Below, in pieces: positions 16,697 to 24,918 of a stretch of 64,000 nt of DNA (position 1 is its first letter; each line of letters starts with the position of its first letter). Source of the DNA: Streptomyces sp. man185. Its GTDB lineage: Bacteria; Actinomycetota; Actinomycetes; Streptomycetales; Streptomycetaceae. Where the stretch lies: NCBI GenBank assembly GCA_002551355.1, contig NTHE01000033.1, forward strand, positions 25,145 through 89,144, given 5' to 3'. Both the position numbers and the translations under genes were made by a program. Under the pieces are notes generated by a model. The model worked only from the letters and a program-made list of their open reading frames with translations, did no database searches and was not told where the DNA came from.

Positions 16697-18933
16697 GACA
16701 TCGTCCGTACCTCGCACGCAGGCGGCATCGTCCGCCGAGCTTCTGGGTGGCCCTGCTGGCCTCCCTCCTGATGGTCCTCGGGCTGACCTCGACGGCCGCA
16801 TACGGAAAGGGCGGCGACGCTCCCGAGGCCAAGGCCGCCGACCAGGTGCTGACCTGGACCGCGGGCGACCCGATCGACCACTATCTGACCGCGCCCGAGA
16901 CGGCGGTGGCCGGCAAGGCGACCATCGTCTTCGAGAACAGCACGGCCACCGGCAACACGACGAGCATGCCGCACACGCTGACGTTCAGCACGTCGGACCC
17001 GGAGCACAACCAGGACGTCCAGCTGAACATCCTGGCCAACCCGAGTGACTCGGAAGGCGGCAAGCACAGCGTCGAGGTCACGCTCACTCCCGGCACGTAC
17101 CTCTACTCCTGCACGATCCCGGGCCACGGGCAGATGAAGGGCGTGCTCACCGTCACCGAGGGCGGCGGCGGCGATGACACCGAGGCCCCGGCGACCTCGG
17201 CGAAGGTCGACGGCGACCAGAACGGCGACGGCGCGTACATCGGCCAGGCGTCGGTGACCGTCGAGGCCACCGACGCGGGCTCCGGCGTCGACACGATCGA
17301 GTACGCGCTCGGCGCGGACGGCGAGTGGCAGCCCTACACCGCGCCCGTCGTGGTGGACGAGGTCGGCGACCACACGGTCCGCTACCGGGCCACCGACAAG
17401 GCGGGCAACGCGGCCGAGGAGAAATCCGTCGACTTCGCGGTGGCCGCCCCGCCGACCGACGACGAGACGCCGCCGGAGACCTCGGCGACCGTCACCGGCG
17501 AGAAGGACGACGCGGGCGCGTATCTGGGCATGGCCACGGTCACCGTGACCGCGTCCGACACCGGGTCCGGCGTCAACACCATCGAGTACGCGCTCGGCGC
17601 GGACGGCGAGTGGCAGCCCTACACCGCCCCGGTGATGGTCCACGAGGTGGGCGAGCACACCCTCCGCTACCGGGCCACCGACCGGTCGGGCAACGTCGCG
17701 GACGAGAAGTCGGTCGACTTCACCGTGGTGGAGCCGCCGTCGCAGGACCAGACGGCTCCGGAGACCTCGGTGAAGGTCGAGGGCGACAAGAACAGCGACG
17801 GCGCGTTCATCACCAGCGCCAAGGCCACCGTCACCGCGACCGACGACGACTCGGGCGTGGACAGGGTCGAGTACAGCCTCGACGGCGGACCGTACCTCGC
17901 GTACACCACCCCGGTGATCGTCGACCGCGTCGGCCACCACTCCATCGCCCACCGGGCGACGGACAAGGCGGGCAACACCTCCGAGTCGAAGAAGGTGTCG
18001 TTCACCATCGCCCGGGGCGGCGGGGTCCCCGCGCCGAACTGCGCGGAGTTCGACGAGCGGCACACCGTCTTCGTCGGCACGATCGACACGGGCGTCCCGA
18101 ACCGGATCACCCGCAACCGCTGCACGATCAACGAGCTGATAGAGGACGAGAAGGACTGGTCCTCCAACGCGCTGTTCCTCAAGCACGTGACGGCGGTCCT
18201 CGACAAGCTGAGGACGGACGGCGTGATCGACCAGCGCGAGCGCAAGGCCATCAACCAGGCCGCCAAGCAGTCGGGCATCGGCAAGCCGGGCCAGTCCGAG
18301 GGCTACACCAAGCTCTTCGACGGCACGGCGGCCTCGCTCGCCAAGTGGGAGCAGGTCGGCGGCGGCGCGTTCGGGCTGAACGAGGAGGAGGGCTCGATCA
18401 CCAGCTCCACCACGGTGGACGGCATGGGCATGCTCTGGCTGCCGACCCGTGCGTACGGGGACTTCTCGCTGAAGCTCCAGTGGCGGGACGACGCCCCGGG
18501 CTCGGGCAACGCCAACGGCGGGGTCTTCGTCCGCTTCCCGAAGGTCCACGACCACCCGGAGGAGTCGCGTCCGGAGTGGGTCGCCATCAAGTACGGCCAT
18601 GAGATCCAGGTCAACGACCGGCCGGACGGCGACATGTACAAGACCGGTTCGGTCTACGGCTTCGACCGGGTGGGCCTCGGCGGCGCCGGGGTCACGCCCA
18701 AGGGCACCTGGAACGACTACGAGATCAAGGTGGTCGACCAGCACTACGAGATCTACCGCAACGGTGTCCTGATCAACGAGTTCGACAACACCGGTGGTCA
18801 GCTCTTCGAGCCGCCGCGGGGCGATGACCCGGGCACCGACGGCCGGCGGTTCGCCTCCGGTCACATCGGGCTCCAGGTCCACGGCGTCACCGACGTCATC
18901 TCGTACCGCGACATCCGCATCAAGGAGCTGTAA
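16693..18933 (+). CDS. Secreted cupredoxin + three Ig-like repeats + DUF1080 (3-keto-glycoside hydrolase-type) protein
   Basis: 746 residues. An export signal (FWVALLASLLMVLGLTSTAAYG) is followed by a blue-copper cupredoxin domain (about 47-155) with ligands His94 in SMPHTL and Cys140, His145 and Met148 in YSCTIPGHGQM. Three tandem Ig-like (OmpL47-type) repeats of about 95 residues follow (about 165-450), each with SGV.. EY and HTVRYRATDKAGN. A linker with four cysteines leads to a C-terminal DUF1080 / 3-keto-disaccharide hydrolase domain (about 535-746: KLFDGT, WLPTRAYGDFSLKLQW, NGGVFVRFP, NDYEIKVV). It is coupled to the sugar dehydrogenase. I infer that copper accepts electrons from the dehydrogenase and that the DUF1080 domain cleaves the oxidised sugar. 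Confidence 0.87.
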   Translation: MRHRPYLARRRHRPPSFWVALLASLLMVLGLTSTAAYGKGGDAPEAKAADQVLTWTAGDPIDHYLTAPETAVAGKATIVFENSTATGNTTSMPHTLTFSTSDPEHNQDVQLNILANPSDSEGGKHSVEVTLTPGTYLYSCTIPGHGQMKGVLTVTEGGGGDDTEAPATSAKVDGDQNGDGAYIGQASVTVEATDAGSGVDTIEYALGADGEWQPYTAPVVVDEVGDHTVRYRATDKAGNAAEEKSVDFAVAAPPTDDETPPETSATVTGEKDDAGAYLGMATVTVTASDTGSGVNTIEYALGADGEWQPYTAPVMVHEVGEHTLRYRATDRSGNVADEKSVDFTVVEPPSQDQTAPETSVKVEGDKNSDGAFITSAKATVTATDDDSGVDRVEYSLDGGPYLAYTTPVIVDRVGHHSIAHRATDKAGNTSESKKVSFTIARGGGVPAPNCAEFDERHTVFVGTIDTGVPNRITRNRCTINELIEDEKDWSSNALFLKHVTAVLDKLRTDGVIDQRERKAINQAAKQSGIGKPGQSEGYTKLFDGTAASLAKWEQVGGGAFGLNEEEGSITSSTTVDGMGMLWLPTRAYGDFSLKLQWRDDAPGSGNANGGVFVRFPKVHDHPEESRPEWVAIKYGHEIQVNDRPDGDMYKTGSVYGFDRVGLGGAGVTPKGTWNDYEIKVVDQHYEIYRNGVLINEFDNTGGQLFEPPRGDDPGTDGRRFASGHIGLQVHGVTDVISYRDIRIKEL
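17180..18030 (+). repeat. Three tandem 285-bp coding repeats (Ig-like domains)
   Basis: The unit is about 95 codons. A 47-bp stretch starting at 17296 is identical to one starting at 17581, exactly 285 bp apart, so the first two units look recently duplicated or gene-converted. The third (from about 17751) has diverged more. Confidence 0.8.
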
Positions 18934-18949
18934 CCCGCAAGGAAGGATC

Positions 18950-20017
18950 TCAGGTGGCCGCGGCCGCATGCTCAGGCGTGCGGGCGCGGCCTCCCGGGTG
19001 CCGGTGCCGCCACACCCAGAAGACCGTGCAGGAGACCAGCGCCCAGGCGGCGAGCACCAGGTACGGGAAGACGAATTGGTGGCCCTGGTAGTACACGGCG
19101 GTGTGCTGGGCGTTGACGGACGCGCCCGGCGGCAGCCAGCGGCCGATGTGTCCGAGCGCCGAGGGCAGCAGCGGCCAGGAGACCGCCCCGCCGGAGGACG
19201 GGTTGCCGAGCAGCACCATGACGCCCCAGGTGGGGATCATCGCCCAGCGGCCCATCAGGGTGTTGAACATGGTGAAGACCATGCCGGAGGTGAACATCGT
19301 GAAGGCCAGGATCAGCCAGGACTGCACGAACGGCAGATCCACCGCCCCGAGCCACCAGTCGACGGCCGCCGCGATGGCGAACCCGCCGAGCAGTGCGTAC
19401 GCGGCGGTGAACGCGATGCGCTCGGCCGGGTTCAGGCCATGGGCGTGCACGCTGAGCTGGATCGCGCCGAGGAAGCCCATGATCACGGCGGCCAGCGAGA
19501 TGTAGAACAGGGCGAGCCCGCGCGGGTCGCCCTCCTGGAGCGGCTTCACGTCCCGGACGGTGACCTCGACGCCGGTGGCGTCACCCACCTTCAGCCCCGC
19601 CTCCCCCAGCAGTTCGGCCACGGAAGCGCCCGAGGCCGCGGCCACGTCGAGTGCGACTCCCCCGTCGGACGCGCGCACGATGGCGAAGACCCTCTGCTCG
19701 TCGAGGGCGCGGCGGGCGTCGGCGACGTCCGGGTAGTCGTGGAGTTCGAGCGAGGCGTCGAGGGCCTTCTCCATCCCCACGACGAACGCCTCGCCGCGCT
19801 CCACCTCCGGCTCGGTGACCAGGGCCGCCGGGATCCGGTGCGGAGTGGGGTTCGCCATCGCGTACGTGTAGGAGCCGGCGAAGAGACCGGCCGCTGCGGC
19901 GACGATGAGGACGAGGACGGTCGCGGGGAGGAACGGGCTCTTCTTGTACGCCTCCCAGCGTTCGCGCAGGGTGAGTGGCCGCCCGTGGGCGCCGTGCCGG
20001 TCGCCGCCCTCGCTCAC
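18950..20017 (-). CDS. ABC-2-type / YhgE-like integral membrane protein
   Basis: 355 residues. One N-terminal membrane segment (PATVLVLIVAAAAGLFAGSY) is followed by an extracytoplasmic domain of about 120 residues, then five membrane segments between residues about 170 and 335 (for example LALFYISLAAVIMGFLGAI and FVFPYLVLAAWALVSCTVFW). This one-loop-five layout is that of DUF3533/ABC-2-like permeases such as YhgE. Substrate is unknown. The GTG start at 20017 overlaps the stop of the LigD-type polymerase gene (GTGA), so the two are translationally coupled although their jobs look unrelated. It converges on the DUF1080 gene with only 16 bp between stops and no hairpin. Confidence 0.82.
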   Translation of the reverse strand: MSEGGDRHGAHGRPLTLRERWEAYKKSPFLPATVLVLIVAAAAGLFAGSYTYAMANPTPHRIPAALVTEPEVERGEAFVVGMEKALDASLELHDYPDVADARRALDEQRVFAIVRASDGGVALDVAAASGASVAELLGEAGLKVGDATGVEVTVRDVKPLQEGDPRGLALFYISLAAVIMGFLGAIQLSVHAHGLNPAERIAFTAAYALLGGFAIAAAVDWWLGAVDLPFVQSWLILAFTMFTSGMVFTMFNTLMGRWAMIPTWGVMVLLGNPSSGGAVSWPLLPSALGHIGRWLPPGASVNAQHTAVYYQGHQFVFPYLVLAAWALVSCTVFWVWRHRHPGGRARTPEHAAAAT

Positions 20018-21039
20018 GCCATCTCACCGTCGTCGTCGTGGCGGGCGCGGCTGGGCTGGACGCGCTTGGGCTCGCCGGGCATCTTCGGGTACTCCGGCGG
20101 GTACGGCATGTCGCCGAGGCCGCGCTCCTTCTCGTCCCGGTCGGCCAGCTCCAGCAGCCCGTCGAGCCGGAACGCCTCCTGGTCCATGTCGGCGTGGACG
20201 TCACCCACTTCGGCGTAGCGCGCCGGAAGCGTGACCATGTCGAAGTCGCGCGGTTCGGCGTCGTCGATCTCCTCCCAGCGCAGCGGCGCGGAGACCGGGG
20301 CGTGCGGGAAGGGGCGTACGGAGTAGGCGGAGGCGATGGTGCGGTCACGGGCGGTCTGGTTGAAGTCGACGAAGATCCGCTCGCCGCGCTCCTCCTTCCA
20401 CCAGGCGGTCGTCACCCGCTCGGGCATCCGCCGCTCCAGCTCGCGCCCGGCGGCGATGGCGGCGCGCCGCACCTCGACGAAGGTCCAGGCGGGCTCGATG
20501 GGCACGAAGACGTGCATCCCGCGCCCGCCGGAGGTCTTGGGCCAGCCGCGTACGCCGTGGTCCTCCAGGACCGAGCGCAGCTCGTGGGCGGCGGTGACGG
20601 CGTCGGCGTAGTCGGTGCCGGGCTGCGGGTCCAGGTCGATGCGCAGCTCGTCCGGGTGGTCGGTGTCCCCGGCCCGCACCGGCCAGGGGTGGAAGGTGAG
20701 GGTCCCGAGGTTGGCGGCCCAGATCACGGCGGCGAGCTCGGTCGGGCAGATCTCGTGGGCGGAACGGCCGCTGGGGAAGGCGATCTTGGCGGTGGGGATC
20801 CACTCGGGGAGGTTCTTCGGGGCGCGCTTCTGGTAGAAGAAGTCGCCCTCCACCCCGTCCACGAAGCGCTGGAGGGTGGTCGGACGGTGATTCAGGGCGC
20901 GCGTGATCCCGGGGCCGACGGCCAGGAAGTATTCGGCCACGTCCCTCTTGGTGTAGCCCTTCTCCGGGAAGTACACCTTGTCCGGGTTGGACAGCCTCAC
21001 GGCCCGTCCGCCCGCGTCCAGCTCCACCGCTGCTCCCAT
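20014..21039 (-). CDS. LigD-type DNA/RNA polymerase (NHEJ primase-polymerase domain)
   Basis: 341 residues equal to the stand-alone polymerase domain of LigD, an archaeo-eukaryotic primase-like enzyme that fills gaps at double-strand breaks. Seen: VRLSNPDKVYFPEKGYTK, YQKRAPKNLPEW, and the metal-binding pair Asp135/Asp137 in ELRIDLDPQPG, then the basic pocket TSGGRGMHVFVP. Ligase and nuclease domains are absent; a separate ligase is encoded divergently 76 bp away. No Ku gene is in the window. The ATG at 21039 has a TACGGT -10 box seven bases before it and no ribosome binding site, so the mRNA is probably leaderless; an in-frame ATG at 21087 is less likely. Confidence 0.93.
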   Translation of the reverse strand: MGAAVELDAGGRAVRLSNPDKVYFPEKGYTKRDVAEYFLAVGPGITRALNHRPTTLQRFVDGVEGDFFYQKRAPKNLPEWIPTAKIAFPSGRSAHEICPTELAAVIWAANLGTLTFHPWPVRAGDTDHPDELRIDLDPQPGTDYADAVTAAHELRSVLEDHGVRGWPKTSGGRGMHVFVPIEPAWTFVEVRRAAIAAGRELERRMPERVTTAWWKEERGERIFVDFNQTARDRTIASAYSVRPFPHAPVSAPLRWEEIDDAEPRDFDMVTLPARYAEVGDVHADMDQEAFRLDGLLELADRDEKERGLGDMPYPPEYPKMPGEPKRVQPSRARHDDDGEMA

Positions 21040-21046
21040 GACGGCC

Positions 21047-21052
21047 ACCGTA
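21047..21052 (-). promoter_or_regulatory. Candidate -10 box for leaderless LigD-polymerase mRNA
   Basis: TACGGT on the minus strand, seven bases before the ATG at 21039. Confidence 0.4.
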
Positions 21053-21080
21053 GGCCGGTCGCACATATGCCGCACATCGG

Positions 21081-21109
21081 GAGACATGGGTGGGTGCGCG
21101 GTTCAGAAT
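21081..21109 (+). promoter_or_regulatory. Candidate leaderless promoter of the DNA ligase gene
   Basis: GAGACA (21081-21086) and CAGAAT (21104-21109) are 17 bp apart, and CAGAAT ends six bases before the ATG. There is no Shine-Dalgarno sequence, so the transcript likely begins at the start codon. Confidence 0.45.
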
Positions 21110-21115
21110 CGAGCC

Positions 21116-22177
21116 ATGGACCTGCCGGTGATGCCGCCCATCAAGCCGATGCTCGCCAAGTCGGTGGCCGAGATCCCGCCGGGCATGGCCTACGAGGCGA
21201 AGTGGGACGGCTTCCGGGCGATCGTGTACCGGGACGGCGACGAGGTCGAGATCGGCAGCCGTACGGGCAAGTCGTTGACCCGCTACTTCCCCGACCTGGT
21301 CGACGCCGTGCGGGACAACCTCCCGCCGCGCTGTGTGATCGACGGGGAGATCGTCATCGCGCACGAGGGGCGGCTCGACTTCGAGCGGCTCAGCGAGCGC
21401 ATCCATCCGGCGGACTCCCGGGTGCGGATGCTCGCCGAGCAGACCCCGGCGAGCTTCATCGCCTTCGACGTCCTCGCGGTCGACGACTCCTCTCTTCTCT
21501 CCACCCGGCAGGCGGACCGGCGGGAGGTGCTGCGGGCGGCGCTCTCCGGTGCGTCCGCGCCCGTGCTCCTCGCCCCGTCCACCACGGACATCGAGGTCGC
21601 CCGGGAGTGGTTCGACCGCTACGAGGGGGCCGGGCTCGACGGGATCGTGGCCAAACCGCTCGACCTCCCCTACCGGCCCGACACCCGGGCGATGTACAAG
21701 ATCAAGCACGAGCGGACCGCCGACGTCGTGGTGGCCGGCTATCGCGAGCACAAGAGCGGCACGGTCGTCGGCTCGCTCCTGCTCGGCCTGTACGACGCCG
21801 ACGGCGTGCTCCAGCACGTCGGGGTCTGCGCGGCCTTCCCGATGAAGCGGCGCGCCGAACTCGCCGAGGAACTCGCCCCGCTGCGGTGTGAGTTCGCCGC
21901 TCACCCGTGGGGGGCATGGGCGGACGCGGCGGCCCACGAGCAGTCCCGGCTGCCGGGGACGCAGAACCGCTGGTCGGGCAAGAAGGACCAGTCCTGGGTG
22001 CCGCTGCGTCCGGAGCGGGTGTGCGAGGTGGCCTACGACCACATGGAGGGCGACCGGTTCCGGCACACCACCCAGTTCCGTCGGTGGCGGCCGGACCGTT
22101 CTCCGGCCGGCTGTACGTACACGCAGTTGGAGGAGGTCGTCTCCTACGATCTCTCCGAGGTGCTGGCGGGCGGCTGA
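21116..22177 (+). CDS. ATP-dependent DNA ligase (LigC/LigD-type ligase domain)
   Basis: 353 residues: an adenylation domain with motif I YEAKWDGFRA (nucleotidyl-lysine Lys29), motif III (IAFDVLAVDD), motif IV (EGLD-like GAGLDGIVAKP) and motif V (MYKIKHERTADVVV), followed by an OB-fold domain ending in a basic FRRWRPDR segment. It seals nicks using ATP. With the divergent polymerase it rebuilds a split LigD, so a role in non-homologous end joining or base-excision gap filling is likely. There is no ribosome binding site before the ATG. A very strong terminator follows at 22239-22276. Confidence 0.94.
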   Translation: MDLPVMPPIKPMLAKSVAEIPPGMAYEAKWDGFRAIVYRDGDEVEIGSRTGKSLTRYFPDLVDAVRDNLPPRCVIDGEIVIAHEGRLDFERLSERIHPADSRVRMLAEQTPASFIAFDVLAVDDSSLLSTRQADRREVLRAALSGASAPVLLAPSTTDIEVAREWFDRYEGAGLDGIVAKPLDLPYRPDTRAMYKIKHERTADVVVAGYREHKSGTVVGSLLLGLYDADGVLQHVGVCAAFPMKRRAELAEELAPLRCEFAAHPWGAWADAAAHEQSRLPGTQNRWSGKKDQSWVPLRPERVCEVAYDHMEGDRFRHTTQFRRWRPDRSPAGCTYTQLEEVVSYDLSEVLAGG

Positions 22178-22238
22178 CCGGGCCGCCGTGCCACCGGTCG
22201 CGGGCATGGACGGCGGCCTTCGGGGCACGTTCCGATGC

Positions 22239-22276
22239 GGGAGAGGGCCCACCCGCGACAGGGTGGGCCCTCTCCC
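22239..22276 (+). terminator. Strong terminator after the DNA ligase gene
   Basis: A perfect 16-bp inverted repeat GGGAGAGGGCCCACCC / GGGTGGGCCCTCTCCC with loop GCGACA, between the ligase stop and the PPK2 start. Confidence 0.85.
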
Positions 22277-22312
22277 ACACCGGCTGATGTCGAGGCGAAC
22301 GGGGACAGGGCG

Positions 22313-23278
22313 ATGACCGAAGGACCGAACACCGACCCGGCGGAGCTGCTGAAAGGGCTGACCGTGGACGGCCGGCGCCCCGAGCAGCCCGTTCTGCTGG
22401 ACGATCAGGGCCGCCCGATCGAGACGTGGCGGGAGAACTACCCGTACGACCGGCGGGTGCGCCGCAAGGACTACGAGCGGGACAAGCGCGTCCTCCAGAT
22501 CGAACTGCTCAAGCTCCAGCGCTGGGTCCGGGAGAGCGGGCAGCGGCTGGTGGTCCTGTGCGAGGGGCGTGACGCCGCGGGCAAGGGCGGGACCATCCAG
22601 CGGTTCACCGAGCGGCTCAACCCGCGTGGCGCGCGTGTGGTCGCCCTGGAGAAGCCCACCGAGCGGGAGAGCGGGCAGTGGTACTTCCAGCGCTATGTGG
22701 CCCAGCTCCCGACCGCCGGGGAGATCGTCTTCTTCGACCGCTCCTGGTACAACCGGGCCGGCGTGGAGCGGGTGATGGACTTCTGCACCACCGAGCAGTA
22801 CGAGCATTTCCTGCGGCAGGCCCCGCAGTTCGAGAAAATGCTCGTCGAGGACGGTGTGCTGCTGGTGAAGTTCTGGTTCTCGGTCTCGCGCAGCGAGCAG
22901 CGGACCCGGTTCGCGATCCGGCAGGTCGACCCGGTCCGCCAGTGGAAGCTGTCGCCGACCGACGTGGCCTCGTTGGACCTGTGGGACGAGTACACGGCCG
23001 CGAAGGTCGCGATGTTCCGGGCCACGGACACCGAGTACGCGTCCTGGACCGTGGTCAAGAACAACGACAAGAAGCGCGGCCGGCTGGAGGCGATGCGCAG
23101 TCTGCTGTGGCGTCTCGACTACGACAGCAAGGACGAGAAGACCATCGGCCCCCCGGACCCGCTGATCGTGGGTCCCGCGGACACCTTGCTGGAGCCCGGC
23201 GAGGAGCAGGCGGATCTCTCGCCGACGCCGCTGACCGGCCGGGCGCACGGGCCGGGCAACCACCCTGAAGAGGCGTGA
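22313..23278 (+). CDS. ppk2: Polyphosphate kinase 2 (PPK2 family)
   Basis: 321 residues of the PPK2 family, which transfer phosphate between polyphosphate and nucleotides. Walker A is GRDAAGKGG (residues 85-93), Walker B is IVFFDRSWYNRAG with Asp142, and the lid arginines and RQWKLSPTD segment are present. Length corresponds to a single-domain class. Whether it prefers ADP/GDP or AMP cannot be read from sequence alone. The ATG at 22313 follows GGGGACAGGG. It stands alone between two long terminator hairpins. Confidence 0.93.
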   Translation: MTEGPNTDPAELLKGLTVDGRRPEQPVLLDDQGRPIETWRENYPYDRRVRRKDYERDKRVLQIELLKLQRWVRESGQRLVVLCEGRDAAGKGGTIQRFTERLNPRGARVVALEKPTERESGQWYFQRYVAQLPTAGEIVFFDRSWYNRAGVERVMDFCTTEQYEHFLRQAPQFEKMLVEDGVLLVKFWFSVSRSEQRTRFAIRQVDPVRQWKLSPTDVASLDLWDEYTAAKVAMFRATDTEYASWTVVKNNDKKRGRLEAMRSLLWRLDYDSKDEKTIGPPDPLIVGPADTLLEPGEEQADLSPTPLTGRAHGPGNHPEEA

Positions 23279-23300
23279 GCCCGCTCTTCCTGACGCAACG

Positions 23301-23342
23301 GCTCCTGGTTCTCCACCACCGGGGCGGTGGAGAACCAGGAGC
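23301..23342. terminator. Strong terminator after PPK2, shared with convergent lipoprotein gene
   Basis: A perfect 17-bp inverted repeat (23301-23317 with 23326-23342, arms start GCTCCTGG and end CCAGGAGC), loop of eight bases. It stands between two converging genes. Confidence 0.85.
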
Positions 23343-23401
23343 TGTCGACCAGGAGTCGCTCAAACAAGAGAACAGGAGAATCACACGCCTGAGCAATTCC
23401 C

Positions 23402-23430
23402 TTTCCCGGGGTCGGGATATTTCCCGGGGT
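23402..23430. repeat. Two copies of TTTCCCGGGGT
   Basis: Exact 11-bp direct repeats at 23402-23412 and 23420-23430, 18 bp apart, just downstream of the lipoprotein stop. CCCGGG is itself palindromic. Function unknown. Confidence 0.6.
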
Positions 23431-23442
23431 GCGGGACGGGTG

Positions 23443-24168
23443 TCACGCGGTGATCTTCTTCGGGTCGACCACGTCCTCGGCGGCGGGCTTCTGGGCATCG
23501 ACCTTCTTGTTGAAGTCACTCAGCACGACCTCACCCGGCGCGTCCCCGCCCTCCGTCACCGTCTTGAGGACATAGGGCTCGCCCTCGGTGGCGACGTACA
23601 TGGTGATCTTCTCGCCGTTCGACTGCTTCTTCTCGAGAATCACCGCGGGCTGCCCGTCCACCTCCGTGGTATCACCCTTCTTCATTCCCTTGCGCTCGGA
23701 CTTGTCACTGTCCATCGAGGCCAGGAAAGCCTGTTTGTCGCACATCCCCTCCATGCCGGACTGCCCCTGCTCGGACTCCACCCACTTGCCCTGCACCTGC
23801 TTGACCACGTCATCCGTGCCGGGTCGGCCCTTCAGGCTGTTCTTCCAGAACTTCTCGTCACCCCGCACATAGACGCTCTGTCCGACCTGGAGGACGTCCG
23901 CCTTCGCGCCCTGGCCGGTCATCGTGCCCGTACACCGGTCCTGATCGTCGATGTGGAAGTCGAGGGCGATCTCGTTTCCGCCCGGCTGTCGCGCGCTTCC
24001 CGCGATACGGACGGATTTCGCGTCCCGCGTCGCCTTGACCGCGTCCGCCGCGATGGTGTCCGCGCTCTTTCCGTCGAACGCTTCATCGGATCCTTCATTC
24101 CCCCCGCATCCCACCAGCGCCGCCGCACCCAAAGAGACCGAAACAGCGACCAGCATGACCTTCTTCAT
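23443..24168 (-). CDS. Secreted lipoprotein, unknown function
   Basis: 241 residues. The signal peptide ends in lipobox LVGC with Cys21 as the lipid-bearing residue, so it is anchored outside the membrane. The mature part is hydrophilic, with two cysteines (in DRCTG and GMCDK) that may pair. The pattern KATRDAKSVRIAGSARQPGG and DVLQVGQSVYVRGDEKFW is that of Streptomyces LppX/LprG-like lipoproteins, which have a lipid-binding pocket, but the match is only by feel. The ATG at 24168 has GGAGG at ideal distance. Nearby genes give no functional hint. Confidence 0.87.
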   Translation of the reverse strand: MKKVMLVAVSVSLGAAALVGCGGNEGSDEAFDGKSADTIAADAVKATRDAKSVRIAGSARQPGGNEIALDFHIDDQDRCTGTMTGQGAKADVLQVGQSVYVRGDEKFWKNSLKGRPGTDDVVKQVQGKWVESEQGQSGMEGMCDKQAFLASMDSDKSERKGMKKGDTTEVDGQPAVILEKKQSNGEKITMYVATEGEPYVLKTVTEGGDAPGEVVLSDFNKKVDAQKPAAEDVVDPKKITA

Positions 24169-24288
24169 CGTTTTCCCTCCCTGAAACGAGAAGAGCCCTC
24201 CCCGGGCCCTCTGCAGCCCGGGTACCCGGCGAAAGCGGAATATCACTCACGTATTTATCGACGGGGGCCGCAATGGCCCGGGCGACAC

Positions 24289-24302
24289 CGGGAAATTTCC
24301 CG
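24289..24302. promoter_or_regulatory. 14-bp perfect palindrome (possible operator)
   Basis: CGGGAAATTTCCCG lies in the 278-bp region between the divergent lipoprotein and ATPase genes, a natural place for a shared operator. Confidence 0.4.
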
Positions 24303-24323
24303 CAGACATGAAGCAGACATGAA
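24302..24323 (+). repeat. Tandem 11-bp repeat GCAGACATGAA
   Basis: Two exact copies head to tail directly after the palindrome. An 11-bp period is one helical turn, as in sites bound by tandem SARP or response-regulator dimers; this reading is speculative. Confidence 0.6.
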
Positions 24324-24446
24324 TCCGGCGGTTCGGGACACGCTGACAGTCCGACCCGCTGACCATGCATCGCGCCCCGTCCGGTCGGTGTTTTCGCAGG
24401 ACCCGCGGGGCGAGCGAGCGACCAAGGCGCGAAAGGAGGTGCGGGC

Positions 24447-24884
24447 GTGAGCAACCCAGCTCCTGTGCGTCGCACCGCGGTCGCATCGGACCCTGTCGGT
24501 GCGGCAGCACGGACGCCCGGCAGCGCGGCCGAGGCGCGCGACGCCGTCGCAGAACTGCTGGCATCCGAGTTCTGCTCGTTGACCGGGGAGTCCCAGTCGG
24601 ACGTGGTGGTGGCGGACGCTCTGCTGATCACCTCGGAGCTGGTGACCAATGCCGTCCGGCACGGTGGTGGCCTCACCGGCTTCTCCGCGCGGATCACCGA
24701 GAAGGGGCTCCGCATCACGGTCGACGACGCGGATCCGGGCTTCCCCGTGGTACGGGAACAGCGCGGGGCCCAACTCGGCGAAGGCGGCTACGGCTGGCCG
24801 CTGGTCCGTCGGCTGGCCTCGGAGGTGTCCGTCACCCCGCACGGGGAGGGCAAGCGCATCGTGGCCGTCGTGGCTCTGTTCTGA
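24447..24884 (+). CDS. Anti-sigma-type ATP-binding protein (HATPase_c, RsbW-like)
   Basis: 145 residues with a GHKL ATPase fold: N-box LLITSELVTNAVRHG near residue 60, G1 box DDADPGFP, and G2-like GGYGWPLVRRLA. This single-domain class in Streptomyces acts as serine kinase and anti-sigma or signal-relay component. No sensor domain is present. The GTG start at 24447 has a near-perfect AAAGGAGGTG ribosome binding site. A hairpin terminator follows. Confidence 0.9.
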   Translation: MSNPAPVRRTAVASDPVGAAARTPGSAAEARDAVAELLASEFCSLTGESQSDVVVADALLITSELVTNAVRHGGGLTGFSARITEKGLRITVDDADPGFPVVREQRGAQLGEGGYGWPLVRRLASEVSVTPHGEGKRIVAVVALF

Positions 24885-24914
24885 GGGGCCGGCCCCGGGG
24901 AAGGCCGGCCCCTC
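24883..24914. terminator. Terminator between convergent ATPase and transglycosylase genes
   Basis: Perfect 12-bp inverted repeat GAGGGGCCGGCC / GGCCGGCCCCTC, loop of eight bases, starting inside the ATPase stop codon. On the minus strand it would end the long mce transcript. Confidence 0.75.
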
Positions 24915-24918
24915 GGTC

